64,000 nt of DNA from Halomarina rubra (GCF_023699475.1 NZ_JALXFV010000008.1:751798-815797); one strand, 5' to 3'. Shown: positions 34,493 through 43,949, numbered from the stretch's first letter. Program-made: numbers and translations. Notes: a model not told the origin generated them from the sequence alone.

Positions 34493-37336
34493 GTGAGTGA
34501 GCCACGGGCAGGGATGGACGCGTTCGCCCATCTCGGCGAGCGCGTCCGGTCGGCGCTGTCGACACGCGGGTTCGAGACGCCCACCGAGCCACAGCGCCGC
34601 GCGATTCCGACGCTGGCGAGCGGCGACCACGGCCTCGTCATCGCGCCGACGGGGACGGGGAAGACGGAGACGGCGATGCTCCCCGTCTTCGACGCCATCG
34701 CCCGCAAACGCGATAGGGAGGGCGTCCCGTTCGGTATCTCGGCGCTGTACATCACGCCGCTGCGGGCGCTGAACCGCGACATGCGCCAGCGTCTCGACTG
34801 GTGGGCCGAGGAGTTGGACCTGGACGTCGACGTTCGTCACGGCGACACCACGCAGTACCAACGGGGGAAGCAGGCCGACGACCCGCCGGACGTGCTCGTG
34901 ACGACCCCGGAGACGCTCCAGGCGATGCTGACCGGGAAGAAGCTCAGGCGGGCGCTGTCGGACGTGAGCCACGTCGTCGTCGACGAAGTCCACGAACTCG
35001 CCGCCTCGAAACGGGGCGCACAGATGGCCATCGGTCTCGAACGGCTGCGCGAGTTGGCCGACGAGTTCCAGTGCATCGGCCTCTCGGCGACGGTCGGCGA
35101 CCCCGAGGAGGTCGGGAAGTTCCTCACCGGCGACCGGGGCTGTGAGATAATCGAAGTCGAGGCCGGGAGCAACCTCGACCTGCGCGTGTCGACGCCCGAA
35201 GTGACCGAGGAAGACGAACGACTCGCCGGGCAGTTGATGACGAAACCGGACGTTGCGAGTCACGTCCGTGCGATTCGCGACATCGTCGAGACCAACGACT
35301 CGACGCTCGTGTTCGTCAACACCCGCCAGACCGCAGAAGCGCTCGGTTCACGGTTCAAGAAACTCGAGACGAACATCGGCATCCACCACGGGTCGCTGTC
35401 GAAGGAGGCCCGTATCGACGTCGAAGACCGGTTCAAAGCCGGCAGTCTCGACGCGCTGTTGTGTACCTCCTCGATGGAACTGGGTATCGACGTGGGCCGT
35501 ATCGACCACGTCGTCCAGTACCAGTCGCCCCGCGAGGTGTCGCGTCTGCTCCAGCGCGTGGGCCGGGCCGGCCACCGCCGTGACGTGGTCTCACGGGGAA
35601 CCGTCATCGCGACGATGCCCGACGACACCTTCGAGTCGCTGGCCATCTGTCGACGCGCCGAACGCGGACAGGTCGAACCCGCGAACATCCACCACGGCAG
35701 CCTCGACACCGTCGCGAACCAGATCGTCGGCCTCGTGATGGACTTCGGCGAGATCGGTGCGATGCGCGCTTACGACATCGTGACGCGGGCGTACCCGTTC
35801 CGCGAGGTCACTCGCGAGCAGTTCCGCGACGTCTGTCGAGAGCTCTCCTCCAATCGCATCCTCTGGATAGAGGAGGAGGCCGACCGTCTGGAGAAGTCCG
35901 GTGGGACGTGGCAGTACTTCTACGCCAACCTCTCGATGATTCCCGACGAGGCCACCTACGCCGTCGAGGACATGGCCTCGGGGCGGCAGGTCGGCACCCT
36001 CGACGAACGGTTCGTCGTCAACTTCGCCCAACCCGGCGAGGTGTTCATCCAGCGCGGGGAGATGTGGCGCATCACCGAGGTCGACGACGAGGAGGAGGCG
36101 GTGAAGGTGACGCCCGTCGAGGACCCCGGCGGCGAGGTGCCCTCCTGGATCGGCCAGGAGATTCCCGTGCCCTACGACGTCGCCCAGCACGTCGGCGACC
36201 TCCGATACGACGCCCGCGAGCGCTTCGACCGGGGCGAGGACCGCCCGACCGTCTCGCGGTGGGTCTGCGAGGGCTACCCGACCGACGACCACACCGCGAG
36301 CGAGGCGCTCGAACAGCTCGAACGCCACACGCAGGCGATGCCCGCAAGCGACCGGCTCGTCGTCGAGTCGTACGGTCGGGAAATCGTCCTCAACGCCTGT
36401 TTCGGCCACAAAGTCAACGAGACGCTCGGTCGCCTCCTGTCGGCACTGCTCGGCCAGCAGACCGGCTCCTCGGTCGGGATGGAGATAGACCCGTACCGCA
36501 TCGAGTTGGAGGTGCCCGGCGGCACCACGCCGGGCGACGTCCTCGCGCTGCTACGCGAGACCGAACCCGACCACGTGGCGAGTCTCATCGAACTCTCCTT
36601 GAAGAACGCCGACGCGCTGAAGTTCAAACTCGCGCAGGTCGCCGCGAAGTTCGGGTCGCTCAAACGCTGGCAGGGGAGAGGGTCGCGGCAGTTCGGCCGT
36701 TCGCGCCTGCTCGAAGCGCTCCGGGGCACGCCGATGTACGACGAGGCGGTGCGGGAGATACTCCACGAGGACCTCGACGTGGACGGGGCAGCGGACGTGC
36801 TCCGGCAGGTGCAGGCGGGGACGCTGACCGTCGAGACCGTGACCGAGCGCACGCCCGTCGGGATGGGCGGCCGGTCGTCGAGTCAGGAGCTGCTCAGTCC
36901 CGAGAACGCCGACGCGAGCGTCATCGAGACGGTCAGAGAACGCATCCAGGAGGACCGCGTCCTGCTGTTCTGTCTGCACTGCCAGGAGTGGGAGCGCCGC
37001 CAGCAGGTCCAGCGGGTGCCCGACCAGCCGGAGTGTCCGAACTGCGGGTCGACGCGCGTCGCCGCGCTCAACCCGTGGGCCGACGAGGTCGTCGACGCCG
37101 TCAAGCGCGGCGACAAGGACGACGAGCAGCAGAAACAGACCGAACGCGCCTACCGGTCTGCGAACCTCGTCCAGAGCCACGGGAAGCGAGCGGTCGTCGC
37201 GCTCGCCGCCCGCGGCGTCGGCCCGCACAACGCCGCTCGCATCATCGCCAAACTCCGCGAGAACGAGGACGACTTCTACCGCGACATCCTCCAGCAAGAG
37301 CGCCGCTACGCCCGCACGAAGTCGTTCTGGGACTGA
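34493..37336 (+). CDS. lhr: Lhr-like ATP-dependent helicase
   Basis: 947 residues. Walker A APTGTGKTE (residues 51-59), DEVH box (164-167), SAT motif (LSATVGDP), and domain-2 motifs FVNTRQTAE and QRVGRAGHRRD. It continues with the winged-helix/beta region of the Lhr family and a C-terminal zinc ribbon (CLHCQEW...CPNCGST). Lhr proteins translocate 3' to 5' on ssDNA in repair. I chose GTG 34493 (VSEPRAGMDAFAHLGERV); the longer start at 34445 adds 16 non-conserved residues. Confidence 0.92.
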   Translation: MSEPRAGMDAFAHLGERVRSALSTRGFETPTEPQRRAIPTLASGDHGLVIAPTGTGKTETAMLPVFDAIARKRDREGVPFGISALYITPLRALNRDMRQRLDWWAEELDLDVDVRHGDTTQYQRGKQADDPPDVLVTTPETLQAMLTGKKLRRALSDVSHVVVDEVHELAASKRGAQMAIGLERLRELADEFQCIGLSATVGDPEEVGKFLTGDRGCEIIEVEAGSNLDLRVSTPEVTEEDERLAGQLMTKPDVASHVRAIRDIVETNDSTLVFVNTRQTAEALGSRFKKLETNIGIHHGSLSKEARIDVEDRFKAGSLDALLCTSSMELGIDVGRIDHVVQYQSPREVSRLLQRVGRAGHRRDVVSRGTVIATMPDDTFESLAICRRAERGQVEPANIHHGSLDTVANQIVGLVMDFGEIGAMRAYDIVTRAYPFREVTREQFRDVCRELSSNRILWIEEEADRLEKSGGTWQYFYANLSMIPDEATYAVEDMASGRQVGTLDERFVVNFAQPGEVFIQRGEMWRITEVDDEEEAVKVTPVEDPGGEVPSWIGQEIPVPYDVAQHVGDLRYDARERFDRGEDRPTVSRWVCEGYPTDDHTASEALEQLERHTQAMPASDRLVVESYGREIVLNACFGHKVNETLGRLLSALLGQQTGSSVGMEIDPYRIELEVPGGTTPGDVLALLRETEPDHVASLIELSLKNADALKFKLAQVAAKFGSLKRWQGRGSRQFGRSRLLEALRGTPMYDEAVREILHEDLDVDGAADVLRQVQAGTLTVETVTERTPVGMGGRSSSQELLSPENADASVIETVRERIQEDRVLLFCLHCQEWERRQQVQRVPDQPECPNCGSTRVAALNPWADEVVDAVKRGDKDDEQQKQTERAYRSANLVQSHGKRAVVALAARGVGPHNAARIIAKLRENEDDFYRDILQQERRYARTKSFWD

Positions 37337-37391
37337 TCTCGTCGGACGTACCCCGGATCGTGAGTTAATTCTAATCTGAAAAGACACGCAT

Positions 37392-37398
37392 CTTTATC
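37392..37398 (+). promoter_or_regulatory. TATA box of the two-helix protein gene
   Basis: CTTTATC, ending 23 bp before the ATG at 37422, next to other AT-rich bases. Fits a leaderless haloarchaeal promoter. Confidence 0.6.
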
Positions 37399-37421
37399 AG
37401 TCATGCGCTTGAGAACAGAGT

Positions 37422-37643
37422 ATGGACTTCACCAGGGACGGCCGAGCGCGAGCGGTACTCGCCGTCGTACTCATCGTCGCACTCGCCAGCACGGCCGTCG
37501 TCGCACAGAACTCGCTGTTGACGCAGGTCGGGCAGTACGTCTCGGTCGGCGACATCGGCGGGTTGCTGTTCGTCGCGTGGCTGACGGTCCTGCTCGTGAT
37601 GGTCGTCGACCGGACGGCCGAGACCGGGTACGACCGCGAGTAG
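37422..37643 (+). CDS. Small two-helix membrane protein
   Basis: 73 residues. A basic start (DFTRDGRARA) and a hydrophobic segment VLAVVLIVALASTAVVAQ that resembles a signal anchor, then a second helix GLLFVAWLTVLLVMVVD and a charged end. Function unknown; a small haloarchaeal transmembrane protein. A TATA box precedes the ATG. Confidence 0.65.
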   Translation: MDFTRDGRARAVLAVVLIVALASTAVVAQNSLLTQVGQYVSVGDIGGLLFVAWLTVLLVMVVDRTAETGYDRE

Positions 37644-37735
37644 TCCGTCAGTAGTCCGTCAGCAGACCGCCAACCGGACGTGCGGTTCGCCGTCGACGAC
37701 ATCTGTAGACGAGAGTGACACCCGTCGGTCAGCGA

Positions 37736-39949
37736 CTACCGCCCGCTTCCCGGCGGTTCGACCTTCGAGCGGGCGTCCTCGAAGTGTTCGCGAGTGATGC
37801 GAATCTCGTCGGCGCGTTCGTTCGCCTCCTCGGGACCGATGTCGGTCGCCAGCGCGCGAATGGCGAACAGCGACGCCTGCCGGACGAGCGCTTCGAGGTC
37901 CGCGCCGGAGTAGCCCTCGGTCTCGGCGGCGAGTTCGTCGGTGTCGATGTCCTCGCCCAGCGGTTTGCCCTCGGTGTGGACCTTCAGAATCATGCGTCGG
38001 GCCTCCTCGTCGGGGAGGGGGACCTCGACGTGGGACTCGAAGCGACCCGGCCGGAGCAGTGCGGGGTCGATGGCCTCGTAGCGGTTCGTCGCCGCGAGGA
38101 CGACGAGGTTCGGGTTCGACGCGAGCCCGTCGAGTTCCGTGAGGAGTTGGGAGACGACGCGCTCGGTCACGTCCTGTTCACCGCCGCGGGCGGCGGCGAT
38201 GGCGTCGACCTCGTCGAAGAAGACGATGGTCGGGGCGGTCTGTCGGGCACGGTCGAACACCTCCCGGACGGCCTTCTCGCTCTCGCCGACGTACTTGTCG
38301 ATGAGTTCGGGGCCGGCGACGTGGATGAAGTTGACGCCGCTCTCGCCGGCGATGGCGCGCGCGAGCAGCGTCTTCCCGGTTCCGGGCGGGCCGTACAGCA
38401 GGATGCCCGTCGGCGGGTTGGTGTTCGTCGCCTCGAACAGGTTCTCGTAGGAGAGCGGCCAGATGACCGACTCCCGGAGGGTCGCCTTCGCCTCGGCGAG
38501 ACCGCCGACGTTCTCGAACGTCGTGTTGGTCGTCTCGACGACGTACTCGCGCATCGCGCTCGGGTCGACGGCGGCCATCGCGGACTCGAAGTCCGCGCGA
38601 GTGACGGTGAGGGGGGTCTCGGGGTCCTCCTCGCGTTCGTGGCGGTACCGGCGGAGGGCGGACATCGCCGCCTCCGTCGAGAGCGTCCGGATGTCCGCGC
38701 CGACGAACCCGTGGGTCCGTTCGGCGAGGCGGTCGAGACTCACGTCGTCGTCGATGGGCATGCCGAGCGTGTGGACGTCGAGTATCTCGCGGCGGCCCTC
38801 CTCGTTCGGGACGCCGATCTCGATCTCGCGGTCGAACCGACCGCCACGGCGGAGCGCGGGGTCGATGGAGTCGACGCGGTTGGTCGCGCCGATGACGATG
38901 ACCTCCTCGCGGCCAGTCAGGCCGTCGAGTTCGGTCAGCAGTTGGGCGACGACGCGGTTCTCCATGTCGGCGTCGTCGTCGCGCGCACCCGCGATGGAGT
39001 CGATTTCGTCGATGAACAGGATGGCCGGGGAGTTCTGACGGGCCTCGGCGAACTTCTCTCGGATACGCTCCTCGGAGTCGCCCTTGTACTTCGAGACGAT
39101 TTCGGGGCCGGAGATGTCGAAGAACGACGCCGACACCTCGTTGGCGACGGCCTTCGCGATGAGCGTCTTCCCGGTGCCGGGTGGCCCGTGGAGCAGGACG
39201 CCCCGTGGCGGGTCCACGCCGAGTCTGCGGAACAGGTCCGGTTCGGAGAGCGGGAGTTCGACCATCTCGCGGATGAGTTCGAGTTCCTCGTCGAGGCCGC
39301 CGATGTCCTCGTAGGTGACGTCGGTCTTCGGGCCGTCGCTGGTGGCCCCCGCCGTGGTTCCCGCGAGCGCGTCCTCGACGCTCGCCGACGAGCCATCCGA
39401 GTGGCCGCCGGTGGGGAGACTGGCCCCACGACTCCCACCGGTTCCGCTCGCCGAACTCTTCACCTCTCGACTCCCGGTGCGGACGGTCACTTGCGTGTCG
39501 TCGACGACCCGGACGGTCGTCTGGGGGTCGGTCGTCTCGATGGTCGCCTCGACACCCGAGTCGGTGAGCGTCACCGTATCGCCCATCTGGATGGGGCGCT
39601 GGAGCAGTTTGCGCTTGACGTAGTCGGCGAGTTCGCTGTTGCTCACCTCGGGGGTGTTCGGGAGCGACACCGACACCGCGTCCGCGTCGTCGACGTCCAA
39701 CTCCCGGACGGTGACCGTCTCGCCGATCTTCAGCGTCGCGTTCTGACGGGTTCCGGCGTCGATCTTCAGTTCGCCGTCGTCGCCGCCCGGCCACACCTTC
39801 GCGACCGTCTCTCGCTCACCTTCGATGACGATGGTGTCGCCGCTCAGCACGCCGAGCGTCTGCATCGTCGCGTTGGAGAGCCGTGCGATGCCGCGACCCG
39901 CGTCGCGCTTCTCCGCACCCTGGACCACGAGGTCCACGCCACGTGTCAT
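37736..39949 (-). CDS. cdc48: CDC48/VAT-type AAA+ ATPase
   Basis: 737 residues. N-domain with VAT-like double-psi barrel (residues 1-165), a Ser/Gly/Thr-rich linker, and two AAA modules: D1 Walker A HGPPGTGKT at 254-262 and D2 Walker A YGPPGTGKT near 528, each with Walker B (LFIDEIDSI, VFFDEVDAI). The protein unfolds ubiquitin-like-tagged or aggregated substrates and feeds the 20S proteasome whose alpha gene is in this window. The ATG at 39947-39949 has a TATA box 24-30 bp upstream. Confidence 0.96.
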   Translation of the reverse strand: MTRGVDLVVQGAEKRDAGRGIARLSNATMQTLGVLSGDTIVIEGERETVAKVWPGGDDGELKIDAGTRQNATLKIGETVTVRELDVDDADAVSVSLPNTPEVSNSELADYVKRKLLQRPIQMGDTVTLTDSGVEATIETTDPQTTVRVVDDTQVTVRTGSREVKSSASGTGGSRGASLPTGGHSDGSSASVEDALAGTTAGATSDGPKTDVTYEDIGGLDEELELIREMVELPLSEPDLFRRLGVDPPRGVLLHGPPGTGKTLIAKAVANEVSASFFDISGPEIVSKYKGDSEERIREKFAEARQNSPAILFIDEIDSIAGARDDDADMENRVVAQLLTELDGLTGREEVIVIGATNRVDSIDPALRRGGRFDREIEIGVPNEEGRREILDVHTLGMPIDDDVSLDRLAERTHGFVGADIRTLSTEAAMSALRRYRHEREEDPETPLTVTRADFESAMAAVDPSAMREYVVETTNTTFENVGGLAEAKATLRESVIWPLSYENLFEATNTNPPTGILLYGPPGTGKTLLARAIAGESGVNFIHVAGPELIDKYVGESEKAVREVFDRARQTAPTIVFFDEVDAIAAARGGEQDVTERVVSQLLTELDGLASNPNLVVLAATNRYEAIDPALLRPGRFESHVEVPLPDEEARRMILKVHTEGKPLGEDIDTDELAAETEGYSGADLEALVRQASLFAIRALATDIGPEEANERADEIRITREHFEDARSKVEPPGSGR

Positions 39950-39972
39950 ACCGACCCTTTCGGTGCTGCTGA

Positions 39973-39979
39973 CTTTATC
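39973..39979 (-). promoter_or_regulatory. TATA box of cdc48
   Basis: GATAAAG on the minus strand, 24-30 bp before the ATG at 39949. Indicates a leaderless transcript. Confidence 0.55.
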
Positions 39980-40026
39980 CCTCCGCTGGAGTAACGCATT
40001 TGCTCTCCGACGGTGGACGGTCAGAC

Positions 40027-40161
40027 ATGGTAACACAGGTCCAACGGGACGAGATGACGTGGTACACCTGTGAGGACTGCGGGCTGATGTTCGACAACGA
40101 GGACGACGCCGACCGCCACGAAGAACGGTGTGACGCCACGGAACCGACCTACCTGCAGTAG
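40027..40161 (+). CDS. C2HC zinc-finger microprotein, DUF7128-type
   Basis: 44 residues. The zinc finger is C-x2-C-x12-H-x4-C: YTCEDCGLMF, then RHEERC. It matches the DUF7128 family of haloarchaeal microproteins. It is short, acidic and encoded divergently from cdc48 (77 bp apart), an arrangement that allows shared promoter control. Function unknown; a DNA/RNA or protein-binding zinc finger is the best guess. Confidence 0.72.
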   Translation: MVTQVQRDEMTWYTCEDCGLMFDNEDDADRHEERCDATEPTYLQ

Positions 40162-40230
40162 GGCAGCTCGTCGGGGGACCGACGGTCCAGGCTCTCGTGA
40201 CGACGTCGTCGGGTCGCCCGACCGGGAGGG

Positions 40231-41109
40231 TCAGTCGCCGGGGTCCGGTGGGGTGGCGACGACCGACGCACCACAGTGAGGACAGCGTCGAGGGTGGACG
40301 GAGTCGGACCCGTCTCCGTCGGGGGTCTCGTCCGCCCCGTCCGTCGAGTCGTCCGCCGCTCGCTCGCTGGACGCCTCGATGAGACCCTCGCCGACGATGC
40401 CCGCCGGCAGCGCGACGAGACCGACGCCGAGGACGGCGACCAGGCCGCCGAACACCCGACCGAGCGTCGTCACCGGGTAGACGTCGCCGTAGCCGACTGT
40501 CGTGAGCGTGACGACGCCCCACCACAGCGTCGCCGGAATCGAGGAGAACGTCTCGGGTTGTGCGCCGCGTTCGAGGAAGTACATCACCGTCGAGGAACAG
40601 ACGAGCGTCACCCACGCCGCCGACAGCGAGACGAGCAGGTCCCGTTTCTTCCGCCCGACGACGACCCACAGCAGACGTATCGACTCGGCGTACCGCGCCA
40701 TCGTCAGCAGGCGAGCCATCCGGAGCAGTCGCGCCGCCCGGACGAGCGCTACGTCGGTCACCACCGCGAGGAGGTACGACGGCGCGATAGCGAGCAGGTC
40801 GACGAGCAGGAACGGCCGGGTCGCGAACCGGAGGCGGTCGACGACCGGCCGGTCGTACCCCGGCGCGGCCAGACACGACCAGACCCGCGCCAGATACTCG
40901 ACGGTGAAGACGACGACGGTGACCCGGTCGACGAGACCGAACACCCACGCGTGGGTGACGGCCATCGAATCGACCGTCGAGAGACCGAGTGCGAGGACGT
41001 TGCAGACGATGAGTGCGGAGATACCACGGTCGACCCACCGACTCGCCGGTCCGTAGTCGGGCCGGAGCAACTCGTACGTGCGACGACGGAGGCGACGATA
41101 CGCGTCCAC
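40231..41109 (-). CDS. Voltage-gated-type potassium channel
   Basis: 292 residues, GTG start. Six predicted helices: S4-like segment LVRAARLLRMARLLTMARY with Arg every third residue (124, 127, 130, 133), pore helix, and the K+ selectivity filter TVGYGD at 204-209. A cytoplasmic tail ends in a CPHC motif. It should be a tetrameric K+ channel in the membrane; a high-salt cytoplasm makes K+ flux central for this organism. Gating type inferred from the S4 charges. Confidence 0.9.
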   Translation of the reverse strand: MDAYRRLRRRTYELLRPDYGPASRWVDRGISALIVCNVLALGLSTVDSMAVTHAWVFGLVDRVTVVVFTVEYLARVWSCLAAPGYDRPVVDRLRFATRPFLLVDLLAIAPSYLLAVVTDVALVRAARLLRMARLLTMARYAESIRLLWVVVGRKKRDLLVSLSAAWVTLVCSSTVMYFLERGAQPETFSSIPATLWWGVVTLTTVGYGDVYPVTTLGRVFGGLVAVLGVGLVALPAGIVGEGLIEASSERAADDSTDGADETPDGDGSDSVHPRRCPHCGASVVATPPDPGD

Positions 41110-41203
41110 GTTCCGTCCAACGCCCGTCGTAGAGAAAAGATAGGGCGAGCGTGCACGTACTCTGACTGTCGCCCCGAAGGGTCCTCCGAGTCCGCCGGTC
41201 GGT

Positions 41204-41632
41204 CTACTCTTCGGCGACGAGTTCCCAGGACTGCTCGCCGAGTTCGTCCTCCGCGAAGACGAACACCCGGCCGCGGGCGGCCTCCGGGTCTGCCTCGACG
41301 GTGACGCGGTAGGAGTCGACGCTCACGTCGACGCCGGGGAACACCGTGGTCTCCTCGCCGGCGTCGAGGATGACACGGCCGACGCCCGAGTCCTCCAGAA
41401 TCTCGTCGGCGGTCTTGCGGTCGTTGACGTAGACGACGACGCCCTCGGTCTCGGTCGGGTCGGTGACGAGCACGTGGACGTCCTTTCCCGGTGGCGTCGA
41501 CACCGGACCGGTCGCCTTCTCGGGGACGCCGTGGTAGAACACCGAGCGTCCGTCGGTGTACTCGACCTCGACGCCCTCCGGTTGGAGCGAGATGGGGAGG
41601 CTGTCGGGGGCGATGTCGTTTCGGAGACTCAT
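41204..41632 (-). CDS. DUF5796 family protein
   Basis: 142 residues starting MSLRNDIAPDSLPISLQPEGVEVEYTDGR and containing VFYHGVPEKATGPVSTPPGKDVHVLVTDP. This is the haloarchaeal DUF5796 family of cytoplasmic proteins of unknown function. Single gene, divergent from the shikimate kinase gene. Confidence 0.88.
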   Translation of the reverse strand: MSLRNDIAPDSLPISLQPEGVEVEYTDGRSVFYHGVPEKATGPVSTPPGKDVHVLVTDPTETEGVVVYVNDRKTADEILEDSGVGRVILDAGEETTVFPGVDVSVDSYRVTVEADPEAARGRVFVFAEDELGEQSWELVAEE

Positions 41633-41811
41633 GTCCGACCGTTGCTCGCGCGGGGGGAAAAACGCCGCGCTCGGTCCCCACCGGTCCCTGACGGTCGCTG
41701 CGTTCGCTTCCCTCTACTCGCCCAACCACGGTCACTCGCGCTCTCTGGTTGTGCTCGCTAATGCTCGCCCCAACCACTACCGGTAAGTCGTCCCGCGAGA
41801 AGGGTGGCGTA

Positions 41812-42756
41812 ATGCGGACCGGACGAGCGCGAGCGCCCGCCGCGGGCACCGTCCTGAACGCCCTCGCGACGGGCGTCGGGTCGGCGTTCGCCATCGACGC
41901 CTACACGACCGCCACCGTCGACCTCGACCCGACGGCGACCAGCGAGGCCACCGTCACCGGCGAGGTCGCGGGCGCGCCGGACGCCGACACACGACTCGTC
42001 GAGCGATGCGTGGAACTCGCCGCCGACCGCGCCGGCACGTCGCTCGACGGGTCGGCGCACGTCCGGACCGAGAGCGAGATTCCGATGGCCGCCGGTCTCA
42101 AGAGTTCCAGCGCGGCGGCGAACGCGACGGTGCTCGCGACGTTCGACGCCCTCGGCGTCCCCGTCGAGGGGGCGAGAGACGAGGACGCCGAGAGAGAGGG
42201 CGGAAGTGGAGACGACGACGGAGGTGGCGACGACGCCCTCGTCACGCGCGTCGAAGCCTGCCGAATCGGCGTCCGAGCGGCCCGAGACGCGGGTGTCACC
42301 GTCACCGGCGCGTTCGACGACGCCAGCGCGTCGATGCTCGGGGCGTTGACCGTCACCGACAACGACGAGGACGCCATCCTCCACCGCGACTACCCGGTGT
42401 GGGACGTGCTCGTCTGGACGCCGCCAGAGCGAGCGTACTCCGCCGACGCCGACGTCGAGGGCTGCCGGGCGGTCGCGCCGATGGCCGACCTCGCCGCGGA
42501 CCTCGCACTCGGCGGGCAGTACGGCCGAGCGATGACCGTCAACGGCCTCGCGTTCTGTGCGGCCCTCGACTTCCCGACCGACCCGCTCGTCGCGGCGATG
42601 TCCGAGGTGACGGGCGTCTCACTGTCGGGGACCGGCCCCAGTTTCGTCGCCATCGGCGACGCGGCGGGCATCGAACGGGTCCACGAGACGTGGGCCGCCT
42701 ACGACGGCGAGACCTGGCGGACGACGACCGAGACCGACGGAGGAACACAGGGATGA
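41812..42756 (+). CDS. aroK: Archaeal (GHMP-type) shikimate kinase
   Basis: 314 residues. The GHMP motif 2 PMAAGLKSSSAAANA (about 87-101) marks the archaeal, non-AroK fold shikimate kinase, which phosphorylates shikimate in the aromatic amino acid pathway. A low-complexity insertion of about 22 residues rich in Gly/Asp/Glu (after PVEGARDEDAER) is unusual. Its TGA overlaps the next ATG as ATGA with chorismate mutase, so the pair is coupled. The symbol follows function, not homology to bacterial AroK. Confidence 0.9.
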   Translation: MRTGRARAPAAGTVLNALATGVGSAFAIDAYTTATVDLDPTATSEATVTGEVAGAPDADTRLVERCVELAADRAGTSLDGSAHVRTESEIPMAAGLKSSSAAANATVLATFDALGVPVEGARDEDAEREGGSGDDDGGGDDALVTRVEACRIGVRAARDAGVTVTGAFDDASASMLGALTVTDNDEDAILHRDYPVWDVLVWTPPERAYSADADVEGCRAVAPMADLAADLALGGQYGRAMTVNGLAFCAALDFPTDPLVAAMSEVTGVSLSGTGPSFVAIGDAAGIERVHETWAAYDGETWRTTTETDGGTQG

Positions 42757-43085
42757 CGAACGACACCGACCAGAACACGACCGAGGACGGACAGACGGAC
42801 CGACAGGCGACCGACGAGATGGACCTCGACGAACTCCGCGAGGAGATACGGAACATCGACCGCGAGATCGTCGAACTCATCGCCCAGCGCACCTACGTCG
42901 CCGACTCCATCGCACAGGTAAAACGCGACCGCGGGTTGGCGACGACCGACGAGGGCCAAGAGGAGGCGGTGATGGCCCGCGCCGGCGAGAACGCCGAACG
43001 CTTCGAGGTGGACGCCAACATGGTGAAGGCCATCTTCCGGTTGCTCATCGAGTTGAACAAGATAGAGCAACGGAGCGAGCGGTAG
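42753..43085 (+). CDS. Chorismate mutase (AroQ-type)
   Basis: 110 residues. After an acidic tail of about 24 residues comes an all-helical AroQ domain: LDELREEIRNIDREIVELIAQRTYVADSIAQVKRDRG, with the active-site Arg/Lys pattern. It converts chorismate to prephenate. It overlaps the shikimate kinase gene by 4 bp; a prephenate dehydrogenase gene lies at 51.6-52.4 kb. Confidence 0.92.
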   Translation: MTNDTDQNTTEDGQTDRQATDEMDLDELREEIRNIDREIVELIAQRTYVADSIAQVKRDRGLATTDEGQEEAVMARAGENAERFEVDANMVKAIFRLLIELNKIEQRSER

Positions 43086-43145
43086 CCGGACTCGGTCGCT
43101 TCAGGATGGCTATCGGTGACTGTCGTGTGTGGGTAGAGAGCCCCG

Positions 43146-43790
43146 TCAGTCGGCCGACTCGCCCGTCGGTTCGAACCCGGTCCGAATCGTCGACCGTTCC
43201 TCGTCGGACACGTTCTCGCGCCACTGCTCTTGCGAGATAGTGTACGTGCGTAGGTCACGCGGGCCGCCGACCGCTCCCGCGGGGAGCGCGTTGCGAACGA
43301 TACCGTCGTACTGGCCGCCGTAGGTCTCGACGTACCGTTCGATGGACCGCTTCGACCGCTCGTTGTCGGGTTCGTGTCCGACGCTGACCAGTTCGAGGTC
43401 GAGCGGTTCGAAGGCGACGTACGCCATCGCGCCCGCACGTTCGGCAGAGTACCCCCGGCCCCAGAACGGCTCTCGGAGCCAGATGCCGAACGACGTCTTT
43501 CGCTGCTCCCACTCGACCCACAGTTCGGCGACGCCCACGAACTCCTCGGTGGCCCGGAGCGTGATGGCGTACGTCGCGCGCTCTCCCGCCGTCCACGCCT
43601 CGCGACTCTCCGTGATGTCGTCGAGCGTCGCTCTCGGTGTCGCGTGTGGTGTCTCTCCCAGCGAGCGCATCACGGCGTCCATCTCACCGGAGCGGTGGTA
43701 CTCGTACAGGTCGAGCGGGGCGACGGCGTCGTGCAGTGGGTCGAAGCGGAGTCGGTCGCTGTCGACCGTCGTCGGAAACAGGGTCGTCAT
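43146..43790 (-). CDS. GNAT-family N-acetyltransferase (RimJ/RimL-like)
   Basis: 214 residues. DSDRLRFDPLHDA start, the VGVAELWVEWEQRKTSFGIWLREPFWGRGYSAERAGAMAYVAF acetyl-CoA-binding region, and VSVGHEPDNERSKRSIER match RimJ/RimL-type GNATs acting on protein N-termini or other amines. Substrate unknown. The ATG at 43788-43790 is preferred over a longer upstream start. It reads toward the 3' end of the chorismate mutase gene. Confidence 0.88.
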   Translation of the reverse strand: MTTLFPTTVDSDRLRFDPLHDAVAPLDLYEYHRSGEMDAVMRSLGETPHATPRATLDDITESREAWTAGERATYAITLRATEEFVGVAELWVEWEQRKTSFGIWLREPFWGRGYSAERAGAMAYVAFEPLDLELVSVGHEPDNERSKRSIERYVETYGGQYDGIVRNALPAGAVGGPRDLRTYTISQEQWRENVSDEERSTIRTGFEPTGESAD

Positions 43791-43923
43791 CGGCGTCGGT
43801 GTCCGAGAATCCCCGACGGCGACGAAAAGCGACACGGTCCGCGGTGGCACCGTGGAGTCACCACGGGAGCGTGACCCGGATGGACGGTCGCGCTCCGGGG
43901 AGGCGTCGGAGAGACGGTACCCT

Positions 43924-43934
43924 CGCCGCTGTAA
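43924..43934 (+). repeat. Core-type origin box (outlying copy)
   Basis: CGCCGCTGTAA, identical to the core of the boxes clustered upstream of orc1, but lying 16 bp beyond the orc1 stop codon. It lacks the CACCACCGT extension. Confidence 0.6.
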
Positions 43935-43949
43935 AACCGGCAACCGACG

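Noticed and set aside
40276..41304. A 342-codon plus-strand frame over the K+ channel gene
   Set aside because: Arg-rich antisense translation without motifs; the minus strand encodes a clear channel with a TVGYGD filter.
43141..43200. TCGGTTCGAACCCGG considered as a tRNA T-loop
   Set aside because: It lies inside the GNAT gene and no matching acceptor, D or anticodon arms could be found.
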